From: JAFKKF01 sp035651055
GTDB lineage: Bacteria; Pseudomonadota; Alphaproteobacteria; Rhizobiales; Kaistiaceae
DNA length: 14,369 bases
Direction: 5' to 3'
Assembly (NCBI GenBank): GCA_035651055.1
Contig: DASRGK010000007.1
Span: 1-14,369 of the forward strand
Shown: positions 6,313 to 12,819 of the stretch, piece after piece
Layout: each line of letters starts with the position of its first letter
Position numbering within the stretch: position 1 is the first letter of the stretch
Position numbers and translations under genes: made by a program
Notes under the pieces: model-generated
Told to the model about the DNA's origin: nothing
Databases searched by the model: none
The model's input: the letters and a program-made list of their open reading frames with translations, nothing else

Positions 6313-7636
6313 GGTGCGGCTCGCCCGCCCGGCGGCCCGAGCCGGCCGGCCAGACGCCGTCCTCCGACATCAGCTCCATGAGCACGCCTTCGCGGAGGCC
6401 GCGGTCGGCGACCCGCAGGCGATCGAGCGGCCAGCGCCGGCGGAACGCCTCGAGAATCGCGCATCCGGCAATCACGAGGTCGGCGCGCTCGCGCCCGATG
6501 CATGGGTTGGCGACGCGCGCTTCGTAGTCCATGGAAGCCAGCTCCGCGACGAGGTCCCTCACCTCGTCTCCGCTCAGCCATACCCCGTCCACGCGCCGGC
6601 GATCGTAGCGCGGCAGACCGAGATGGATGCCGGCCAGCGTCGTGACCGTGCCGGACGTGCCGAGCATGTGCATGCCGCCGGCGCTCGCCGCGGCGTCGAG
6701 CGCTTCGATCTCGGGGAAGCCGAGGAGGAGTTCGGCGACTTCCGCCACCATCGCCTCGAAGCGCTCCGGCGTGACATCGCGACCGCCATGCCGCTCGCTG
6801 ACATTCACCACGCCGAGCGGCAGCGACATCCAGTTGCGGATTCTGTCCGCCATGCGCCTTCCGGCGCTGTCCCCGGCAAGGTCGAGCCAGACCAGTTCGG
6901 AGGATCCTCCGCCGATGTCGAAGACGAGCACGCCGCTCGCCTCCGGGTCGATGAGCGACGCGCATCCTGCAACCGCAAGTCGCGCCTCGGTCTCGCGCGA
7001 GACGACTTCCAGCTCCAATCCTGTCTCATCCCGCACGCGACGGATGAAGTCGGCGCCGTTCGCAGCCGTTCGGCAGGCCTCCGTCGCGATCATACGGGCG
7101 CGGAGAACGTTCCTTTCGGTCAGCTTCGCGCCGCAGATGCGGAGCGCTTCGATCGCCCTCCGCATGGCGGATTCCTGCAGTTTTCCGGTCGCGCCGACCC
7201 CTTCGCCGAGGCGCACGATCCGGGAGAAGGCGTCAACCACCCGGAATCCGTTTTCCCGCGGCGCAGCAATCAGTAAGCGGCAATTGTTCGTACCGAGGTC
7301 GAGCGCGGCATAGTGCGCCTCGCGGGCCTGCGCTTCTCCGGCAACGGCCAGGATCGGCGCATGCCCGCCCTTCTCCGGCGCCGCCGCGACGCGCGGCCCG
7401 CTGCCCGGCGCATAGACCGGGCCGCGCCGGCGCCGCCGCCGATTCTTGCGCTTTCCCTGACGTCCGCCTTCGGCGCGGCTGCCCGGCCGCGCCGGAACCG
7501 ATCCGGTCTCGCGCCCGTCACCTTCGCTCCGGCGCCGCCGGGACGTTTCCGGATCCGCCAGTGGCGGCCCGTCGTCCATCGTCGACACACGAATTCTCCG
7601 GCCGCGCGGCGCCGCAGGCGGCTGCGACACGGCCAA
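6305..7636 (-). CDS. ppx: Exopolyphosphatase / GppA-type phosphatase with basic N-terminal extension
   Basis: This is a Ppx/GppA phosphatase of the ASKHA fold, acting on polyphosphate or pppGpp. Core motifs: ALDLGTNNCRLLI (111-123), ATEACR (184-189), ETEARLA (215-221), VFDIGGGSSELVW (238-250), GTSGTVTTLAG (326-336) and VADRGLREG (409-417). The core of about 320 residues lacks the C-terminal HD domain of enterobacterial Ppx, as in the short alphaproteobacterial form. The first roughly 107 residues are a low-complexity extension with a very basic run at 60-72 (KRKNRRRRRRG). I chose the TTG at 7636 because AAGGA sits 5 nt upstream; an in-frame ATG at 7579 has no comparable site. A promoter candidate lies just upstream. 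The 3' end overlaps rlmE. Sequence does not decide between polyphosphate and pppGpp as main substrate. Confidence 0.92.
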   Translation of the reverse strand: MAVSQPPAAPRGRRIRVSTMDDGPPLADPETSRRRRSEGDGRETGSVPARPGSRAEGGRQGKRKNRRRRRRGPVYAPGSGPRVAAAPEKGGHAPILAVAGEAQAREAHYAALDLGTNNCRLLIAAPRENGFRVVDAFSRIVRLGEGVGATGKLQESAMRRAIEALRICGAKLTERNVLRARMIATEACRTAANGADFIRRVRDETGLELEVVSRETEARLAVAGCASLIDPEASGVLVFDIGGGSSELVWLDLAGDSAGRRMADRIRNWMSLPLGVVNVSERHGGRDVTPERFEAMVAEVAELLLGFPEIEALDAAASAGGMHMLGTSGTVTTLAGIHLGLPRYDRRRVDGVWLSGDEVRDLVAELASMDYEARVANPCIGRERADLVIAGCAILEAFRRRWPLDRLRVADRGLREGVLMELMSEDGVWPAGSGRRAGEPHHA

Positions 7637-7657
7637 CGAGTTCCTTTTTCACTCCCG

Positions 7658-7685
7658 AGTCTAGCAATTCGAGCCGCCGTGACAA
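7658..7685 (-). promoter_or_regulatory. Candidate sigma70-type promoter for ppx-rlmE
   Basis: Read on the minus strand, TTGTCA (7685-7680) is followed after 16 bp by TAGACT (7663-7658), about 22 bp before the TTG start codon. The -35 lies inside the conserved 34-nt element at 7677-7710. The fit is good but unproven. Confidence 0.45.
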
Positions 7686-7710
7686 GAACGTTTCCCGGAC
7701 AGGCTTTCCG
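7677..7710 (+). repeat. Dispersed 34-nt element, copy 1
   Basis: This sequence matches 12136-12169 at 29 of 34 positions in the same orientation. Shared blocks are ccgtgacaag, cgtttcccgga and ctttccg. It lies between the ppx start and the ATP-grasp stop. Its right end forms a small hairpin, cggac (7696-7700) with gtccg (7710-7714). It could be a conserved regulatory or RNA element, or one boundary of an inserted segment. Confidence 0.6.
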
Positions 7711-7721
7711 TCCGCCCGTTT

Positions 7722-8657
7722 CTATGCCGCCTCGCGCCGGGTTACGTCGATCAGCGTATCGGCGGCGATGTCGATCAGGCCGAACTGGGCTTGGAGGTCG
7801 ATGCCGCGGTCGCGCTGGAGTTTCAGGCCGAGGTTCGAGGAACTGTGCCAGGTCAGTCCGCTGGCGTTCACCTCCAACGCATAAAGGCGCCCGGTCACCG
7901 TTTCGCGGATAACGTCGACGCCGAGCACCGGTATTTCCGGAAAAGCGGCGGCAACCCGGCGCCCGAACTCCAGGATTTCCTCGTCGAAATTGAGAGTGAC
8001 GGTCCGCTCCTCATGATTGGCAGCGATCGGCTCTTCGAGCGGGCCGATTCCGTCGGGATCAAGGTCGAATGCGCGCGATTTCAACCACCGAGACGTCGTT
8101 GCCCAGATGCGGCGACCGAAGAGAAGAGTCACGCGATGACAGGTCGTGTTTGGACCAGTGTCGATGAAACGCTGGGCAAGGACCGGCACACCACGACGCG
8201 GATCGCCGGCAGGAAATGACATCGGATCGCGCCAGCGCACATCACGGGTCCGTACCAGGTGGATGCCTTCCCCGCCCATGCCACGATTGGGCTTGAGTAC
8301 GGTGAAGGGGCCCCACGCACCCGGATCGAGGCGCGTGTCGGGTCCCAACATCACAGTCTCGGGGACCGGTATCCCGCCCGCAATCAGGCGCTGGACCTCC
8401 TCCATCTTGGTATGGCGGCGCCCGCAATAAATCTTGCCGCGCATCGGCGTGAAAGAGCGCAGCCGCACCGGCGAAAAGACAAGCGCTGGCCGCACGGCTG
8501 CCCGACGCCGAGTCACAGAATTGGGTAGCAGATTGTTGACGACGAAGACCTCGATCTCCGGGGCGCGCCGCCCCACGGCCTCCGCTTTTTCCTCGATTTC
8601 GGACAGCGATTGGAGGTTCTGGGTGTGAACGAGAACGAGATTACGCTCGTAGGCCAT
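7722..8657 (-). CDS. ATP-grasp domain protein, RimK-like ligase, substrate unknown
   Basis: The 311-residue protein has an ATP-grasp fold: the ATP-binding loop VLKPNRGMGGEG (120-131, with K122), a central GVDVIRE (246-252, metal ligand D248) and LEVNASGLTW (261-270, ligands E262 and N264). These enzymes activate a carboxylate as acyl phosphate and join it to an amine or thiol. The N-terminal domain (MAYERNLVLVHTQNLQS, then EIEVFVVNN) resembles a substrate-binding pre-ATP-grasp domain, which I cannot assign. I chose the ATG at 8657 over one at 8741 because the alternative adds 28 residues unlike the domain; no strong ribosome binding site supports either start. No precursor peptide or partner ligase is visible nearby. 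The gene lies between ppx and the SH3-hydrolase gene, all on the minus strand. Confidence 0.8.
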   Translation of the reverse strand: MAYERNLVLVHTQNLQSLSEIEEKAEAVGRRAPEIEVFVVNNLLPNSVTRRRAAVRPALVFSPVRLRSFTPMRGKIYCGRRHTKMEEVQRLIAGGIPVPETVMLGPDTRLDPGAWGPFTVLKPNRGMGGEGIHLVRTRDVRWRDPMSFPAGDPRRGVPVLAQRFIDTGPNTTCHRVTLLFGRRIWATTSRWLKSRAFDLDPDGIGPLEEPIAANHEERTVTLNFDEEILEFGRRVAAAFPEIPVLGVDVIRETVTGRLYALEVNASGLTWHSSSNLGLKLQRDRGIDLQAQFGLIDIAADTLIDVTRREAA

Positions 8658-8899
8658 CTGCCCCGAACCTTCACAGATATCGACGTGCCGGCAACTCGGG
8701 AACAACGGTTCTGTTCTCAAGCATCGTGCCTGCCGAACCACAGTAAGATGCGGGCATACGAATTGGGAGGAGCCATCCTCGTGACGTCAGCGACCTCTAA
8801 CGACCACCCACGATCACACGGTCGAACCCGGTCGCAGCCATCGGGCAATCTAAGCAGTCCTGAACATCGCTCCTTCCGCCCGCTTCCTTGCCACAGTCA

Positions 8900-11887
8900 T
8901 CAGCGCCTTGCCACGAACTCGTAGACGTAGTGGCTGGACTGCTTGAACTGCCACCCGACGGGCATGTCGTAGGTGCGTTTCCAGATCCACCAGCTGCACC
9001 ACCGGTTCGGACATCGGCCATGCGGGTACCACAAAGGCTTCGGTATCTTGAACGAGAGTTTCCTGCCGATCACGAACTCCTCGACCGGGATGGGTTTGAC
9101 CAGGTAGGTGCCGTTGGCATCCCGCGCGTAGATGGCGCTGTCCGTCACCGCCATGCTCTCTTCGACATTGTCGGTATAGATGCCGAAGAAATTGAGGTAG
9201 TGCCGAACGTCGCTGACGCTCGCAGGAAGGCCTGAAGCGCTCGGCCATGGGTTGTTGAGCGCCGCCTGGTTCCCCTCGCTGCCGCCGTCGTAGGAGTGGC
9301 TGAGCGTCGCCTGAAGGAACGAATAGTAGTTTCGGTAGCGATTGCGGGCGTCCCAGGCCGAGCCGCCCATCGCGTCGGCGATGGGCATCACCATTCCCGT
9401 GGGCGAAACGTAGGGCGTGCAGCCGCTCGCCAGGAATGCAAGGGAGGGCGGCAGGGCATAGAAATTCCTGCTGCTGATGAAGTTGGCGACGGAGCGAAGG
9501 AGCCTGCCGCCGTTTTCAGTGAAGTCGAAGGCTTTGACGAGGCTCGAAACCACAGCCCCGCTTGGAGCGCGGATCAGCGGGTAGACGAGATTGGGATTGC
9601 CGCAGGCCGAATTCATCGAAATCACGGCATCGTCCAGACCGGGCAGGAACGGCTTCATCAAGCCCAGCATCTTGCCGCTCGGGTGGCCTCCCGCCACGGT
9701 GACCGTGCGCACCGGCGAGGCGTTCACCGCTACTCCCCAGACATTCTGGGCGACCACCGGCACCAGGTCGCGGAGCACGCTGGTGCCCAGGAACTGGGCC
9801 ATGGCGGCGGTGCATCCGATGGCAGGCAGCACACCGGTGAACAGCGTGCAAAGCGCCGCACTCGACGATATTCCAGCGGCGAGCGCCACCGTAGCGAACC
9901 GCGTTCCGGAAATCGCTCCTTCGAAGGCCACCTGCGCAAAAATCCTCGCCGGGATTTGCTTGCCGCCGGGACCGAAGAATCCTTCTGCCGCGAGGCCCAT
10001 CGCGGTCGACACAACCAGCGGACCGGTCGAATGGCTGATGATGATGCAGCCGTTCGAGCAGAACGGGCGCTCGAACTGCTGCGGATAGTTCGGCGGGGTG
10101 ACGACGTTCAGCTTGCTCGGCGACATGGCGAGCTGGATCTGCGTCAATAGCGCGGCCTGGGCATATTCAATGGTGTTGCTGGTGGACCACGCCACCAGGA
10201 GATAGCGATTGCGCTTGGGAACGTAGGCCGGCGCGCTGCCGGTGAACTGCCAGCCGGCCACCAGGCTTCCGGGACTGTCGGGATCGAAGAGGTTCTCGCG
10301 GATATGCGGGCCCCAGTAAGCCTTCGCCTGCTGGCGGAAATAGCCGTTGGGAGCTAGGTAGGCGGCAATCGTCCCGGGGTCGTTCGGTCCGACCCAGCGC
10401 TGCCGCGCCCCGGGCGTGTTGACGATCCAGTCAACTAGATTGGCGGTGTCGAGCCCGTTCACGTAGATGATGTCGCGGCCTTCGAACGGCTGGTCTGCCT
10501 CAAGGAAGCGGGGGCTGTCGCAAGGCACTCTCTTCAGGTCGATCGTGCACGGTCCCAATGCGAATGGCGCGATGCTGACCAAGGCGGGCATCGGGTTGGC
10601 CTGCAGGCTTTCTGCGATGAGCTTGGCATCGCCGCCATCGAAGTTCTCGAGGGCCGCCTCGATCTCTATCTCGTCCTTGGTGGGCTCCGCGTTGACCGCA
10701 TCGGGGAGGGTACCGCCGATCGAGGGCTCGCATGGCAGCTTGGCGTAGAATGCGTCCGTCGTCGTATCGAGTGCGGGATAGAGGTCGGACACCAGACCGC
10801 GTGACTCCTCCACCAAGGCGGGCGGAGTGATCTCGACAGCTCCGGCCGGGATGAGGGCATTGCCGTCGGGATCAAGATCGGCTGCCTGGTCGCACAGAGC
10901 ATCCGGGTCAACGGGCTCGTCTCCAACGATCGGCTTTTCCTCGCTGCCGGGCTTGGTCGTCTCGGCAATGTCACCCTTGCCCTTGCACGATTGCGCGTTC
11001 TTCACCTGCTCGACGTACTTGCTGTTTACCCATCCGGATTCGGGTTCGGCTCGCAATACATCGACCGAGTACCAGCTCCCGTCCGTGCCGGTGACCCGCA
11101 GCGGTGTGCCGATCAGCAGGTGGTCCATCTCGCCTGCGTTCGCTGATGGCTTGTCGCGCAGTGTCAGGAAGTCGCCCGCCTTGAGATTGGCGACGCAGCC
11201 GAACTCGCCGCCTGCCGAAACCGGCGCGGGCCGTTCGTTGACAGCGGTCTTTGCAGCGCACGCCCCCGGGTCATCGACCCGCTTGAGATACCTGGCGTTC
11301 ACCCAGCCGCTGCCCGGCTTGCCGTTCAGCGTTGCCACGTGTGACCAGCTGCCCTCAGCGCCAACCACGCGGAGCAGCGCGCCGGTCGGAAGGCGCGCCA
11401 GCTCGCCGGAGCGCGACGAAGGCTTCTCTCGCAGCGACAGGAAATCGCCGGCCGCAAGGTTCGTCACACAGGCGTATTCCCCGCCGGTCGCCACCGGAAC
11501 CCGCTTTTCCTTGACAGGTCCGGCCTTGGGGCTCGGGTTGGCCGTGTCGCCCTTGGCCGTCACCCGGGATGCCACATCCAGGCAGGCCGCGGGGTCATCG
11601 ACCCCCTGGAGGGACCGAGCATCGATCCAGCCGGAAATCTTGCGCGAGCCGATCACCTCGACCCGCGCCCAGCCCTCTTCCATGCCGGAGACCCGCAGCG
11701 CAGTTCCCGGTTCAAGCCGGTTGGCCTCGACCGCGTCCAGGGCAGGTTTTTCTCGCAGCGAGCCAAATTCTTCAGCATTCAGACTGGTCACACAGGCATA
11801 CTGCCCAAGAAAGACTGGAGCAGCTTCCGCGGAGTTCTGAAAGGAATTTAAGATCAGGATGGGCAGGACGGCGATGAAATATTTCAT
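8900..11887 (-). CDS. Exported three-SH3-repeat protein with alpha/beta-hydrolase-like domain
   Basis: This 995-residue protein was not recognised as a named family. The ATG at 11887 gives MKYFIAVLPILIL and a signal peptide ending AEA-AP (22/23); a TTG four codons upstream is less likely. Three bacterial SH3-like repeats follow at about 28-103, 137-210 and 228-301. Each starts with G(Q/E)(Y/F)xCV, contains LR(E/D)KP, ends in SGWxxxxx(L/V) and closes with a Cys that could pair with the first. An acidic linker (about 302-420) leads to a hydrolase-like region: strand RDIIYVNGLD (471-480), elbow IIISHSTG with candidate nucleophile S620, acid candidates D752/D753 in LPGLDDAVISMNSACG, and His candidates H864 or H896. 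The elbow has Ser where GxSxG has its first Gly. It likely binds cell wall through the SH3 repeats and cleaves an ester or lipid (inference). Terminal residues 952-970 are rich in Trp and Cys. Confidence 0.8.
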   Translation of the reverse strand: MKYFIAVLPILILNSFQNSAEAAPVFLGQYACVTSLNAEEFGSLREKPALDAVEANRLEPGTALRVSGMEEGWARVEVIGSRKISGWIDARSLQGVDDPAACLDVASRVTAKGDTANPSPKAGPVKEKRVPVATGGEYACVTNLAAGDFLSLREKPSSRSGELARLPTGALLRVVGAEGSWSHVATLNGKPGSGWVNARYLKRVDDPGACAAKTAVNERPAPVSAGGEFGCVANLKAGDFLTLRDKPSANAGEMDHLLIGTPLRVTGTDGSWYSVDVLRAEPESGWVNSKYVEQVKNAQSCKGKGDIAETTKPGSEEKPIVGDEPVDPDALCDQAADLDPDGNALIPAGAVEITPPALVEESRGLVSDLYPALDTTTDAFYAKLPCEPSIGGTLPDAVNAEPTKDEIEIEAALENFDGGDAKLIAESLQANPMPALVSIAPFALGPCTIDLKRVPCDSPRFLEADQPFEGRDIIYVNGLDTANLVDWIVNTPGARQRWVGPNDPGTIAAYLAPNGYFRQQAKAYWGPHIRENLFDPDSPGSLVAGWQFTGSAPAYVPKRNRYLLVAWSTSNTIEYAQAALLTQIQLAMSPSKLNVVTPPNYPQQFERPFCSNGCIIISHSTGPLVVSTAMGLAAEGFFGPGGKQIPARIFAQVAFEGAISGTRFATVALAAGISSSAALCTLFTGVLPAIGCTAAMAQFLGTSVLRDLVPVVAQNVWGVAVNASPVRTVTVAGGHPSGKMLGLMKPFLPGLDDAVISMNSACGNPNLVYPLIRAPSGAVVSSLVKAFDFTENGGRLLRSVANFISSRNFYALPPSLAFLASGCTPYVSPTGMVMPIADAMGGSAWDARNRYRNYYSFLQATLSHSYDGGSEGNQAALNNPWPSASGLPASVSDVRHYLNFFGIYTDNVEESMAVTDSAIYARDANGTYLVKPIPVEEFVIGRKLSFKIPKPLWYPHGRCPNRWCSWWIWKRTYDMPVGWQFKQSSHYVYEFVARR

Positions 11888-11915
11888 TTCTATTACCAAA
11901 TTATTTTGCCTCGGG

Positions 11916-11949
11916 CCGTAGTTCTACGGACTAATACATCAGAGTGCAA
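11916..11949 (-). promoter_or_regulatory. Promoter and palindromic operator of the SH3-hydrolase gene
   Basis: On the minus strand, TTGCAC (11949-11944) and TAGAAC (11926-11921) are 17 bp apart, a good sigma70-like pair 34 bp before the ATG. A perfect 14-bp palindrome, CCGTAG-AA-CTACGG (11916-11929), overlaps the -10, a position suited to a repressor. The flanks are clearly AT-rich for this window (AAAATAATTTGG downstream, TTTTTATTGC upstream). Confidence 0.5.
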
Positions 11950-12112
11950 TAAAAAGCGGCTTCACGGGATTGTCGTGCTCGATCAAAGACCGACTCCGGA
12001 CGATCTCAGTCTCTTTCGCCCTGACCGACAGGCATGCCGTGGTCGTGCATCCGCGGGGCATCGCCCCTGGGTGAAGGCGCCCCAGTCGTAGTGCAGGCGG
12101 CGGCGAGCACGG

Positions 12113-12137
12113 GGAGGCCTCGGGCCGACGGGCCTCC
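12113..12137. repeat. GC-rich inverted repeat next to the 34-nt element
   Basis: ggaggcc (12113-12119) and ggcctcc (12131-12137) pair perfectly around an 11-nt loop. There is no T-run on either side, so it is not a standard intrinsic terminator. It abuts copy 2 of the dispersed element; copy 1 has no matching hairpin. Confidence 0.45.
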
Positions 12138-12169
12138 GTGACAAGGTCGTTTCCCGGATGGCCTTTCCG
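12136..12169 (+). repeat. Dispersed 34-nt element, copy 2
   Basis: It matches 7677-7710 at 29 of 34 positions, same orientation, about 4.46 kb apart. The right end can form a hairpin, cccgg (12153-12157) with ccggg (12170-12174), offset by a few bases from the hairpin in copy 1 but with a similar loop. It is intergenic, like the first copy. Confidence 0.6.
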
Positions 12170-12354
12170 CCGGGCCCCTTACCACAATCCATCGTAAGTA
12201 TTTGGTAACCTTAACGGTTTTGTGATCCGATACGACACGAACCGGCTCGGCGCGATTCTTGAGTGGGCTTGGGACCGCCAGCTTCCCGGCGGCGCACCTC
12301 CGGATCGATTTTGGCGTCTTGGCCGTCGACCGGCCAAGAAGAAGCTCACCCGAA

Positions 12355-12675
12355 ATGAAGTCGCTCCGCATCCTCGGCGGTCTGCTCGCCGGGCTGATTG
12401 CCCTGTCCGTGTCCCCGGCCGACGCCAAGGACATGTGGCCGCCTCCCGCAAAATACGACCGGGGCCGGCTCATCAACGCCAAATATCAGACGCCGATCAT
12501 CAGGAAACTGTCGCCTGCCAAGCTGATCGTCGCCTGCCAGGGCAAGCACCTCGCCTGCTCCTACGCCGAGATCGGATCGCCCTGCTTCATCTTCCTGCCG
12601 GCGGTGGGCTGGGAACCGATGCTGCGCCACGAAATGGGGCACTGCCGGGGATGGTCTGCGGACCACCGGAGCTAG
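12355..12675 (+). CDS. Small exported protein with HExxH metalloprotease-like motif
   Basis: From the ATG at 12355 the product is 106 residues; an earlier in-frame start (12259) would bury the signal peptide MKSLRILGGLLAGLIALSVSPADA. The mature part has three cysteines in a central region (VACQGKHLACSYAEIGSPCFIFLPA) and one more in the C-terminal LRHEMGHCRGWSADHRS. HEMGH is a zinc-binding HExxH, and HExxHxxGW followed by D and H resembles the metzincin pattern with the third ligand shifted. Small secreted proteins with this C-terminus (RHExGHCxGWxADH) are, from memory, common in Rhizobiales and usually annotated as hypothetical. At this length it is very short for a protease, so it may be a minimal peptidase or only a metal-binding protein. 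No strong ribosome binding site is visible. It is convergent with the L,D-transpeptidase gene. Confidence 0.75.
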   Translation: MKSLRILGGLLAGLIALSVSPADAKDMWPPPAKYDRGRLINAKYQTPIIRKLSPAKLIVACQGKHLACSYAEIGSPCFIFLPAVGWEPMLRHEMGHCRGWSADHRS

Positions 12676-12679
12676 CGCT

Positions 12680-12702
12680 TCGGCGTCTACCCGAGGCGCC
12701 GA
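12680..12702 (+). terminator. Weak hairpin after the HExxH gene
   Basis: tcggcg (12680-12685) and cgccga (12697-12702) form a 6-bp stem with an 11-nt loop, starting 5 bp after the stop codon. No T-run follows, so this is a poor intrinsic terminator and could be chance. The rest of the 144-bp convergent spacer shows nothing better. Confidence 0.2.
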
Positions 12703-12819
12703 TCGGAATAACGCGCGCGCGATCAGTCGGGTCGCCGCGGAATTCCGATTGGCCGCGTTTCCGTGAGATGCCGGCAGGGATGAGGGACCGGCGCCTGGCC
12801 GCGCAACGACTGGAATTCG

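Larger units (their letters stand above)
11950..12354. other. Divergent intergenic region with no gene seen
   Basis: About 400 bp between the promoter of the SH3-hydrolase gene and the small HExxH gene. No convincing coding sequence was found; open frames here lack ribosome binding sites and protein-like composition. It holds a GC-rich hairpin (12113-12137), copy 2 of the 34-nt element (12136-12169), and an AT-rich stretch at 12190-12225 (tttggtaaccttaacggttt) with the small inverted repeat AACC-ttaac-GGTT, a possible promoter area for the plus-strand gene. Confidence 0.5.

Noticed and set aside
8658..8899. Possible small gene between the ATP-grasp and SH3-hydrolase genes
   Set aside because: The only start with a good ribosome binding site (AAGGAGCGATG on the minus strand near 8870) stops after five codons; no other frame is convincing.
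12200..12222. CtrA-like TTAAC half-site in the AT-rich stretch
   Set aside because: The spacing does not fit TTAA-N7-TTAA, and a single short half-site is expected by chance in an AT-rich promoter.
11983..12482. Minus-strand open frames in the 12-kb intergenic region
   Set aside because: They span the 34-nt element and hairpin, are Arg/Pro-rich, and run antisense into the HExxH gene.
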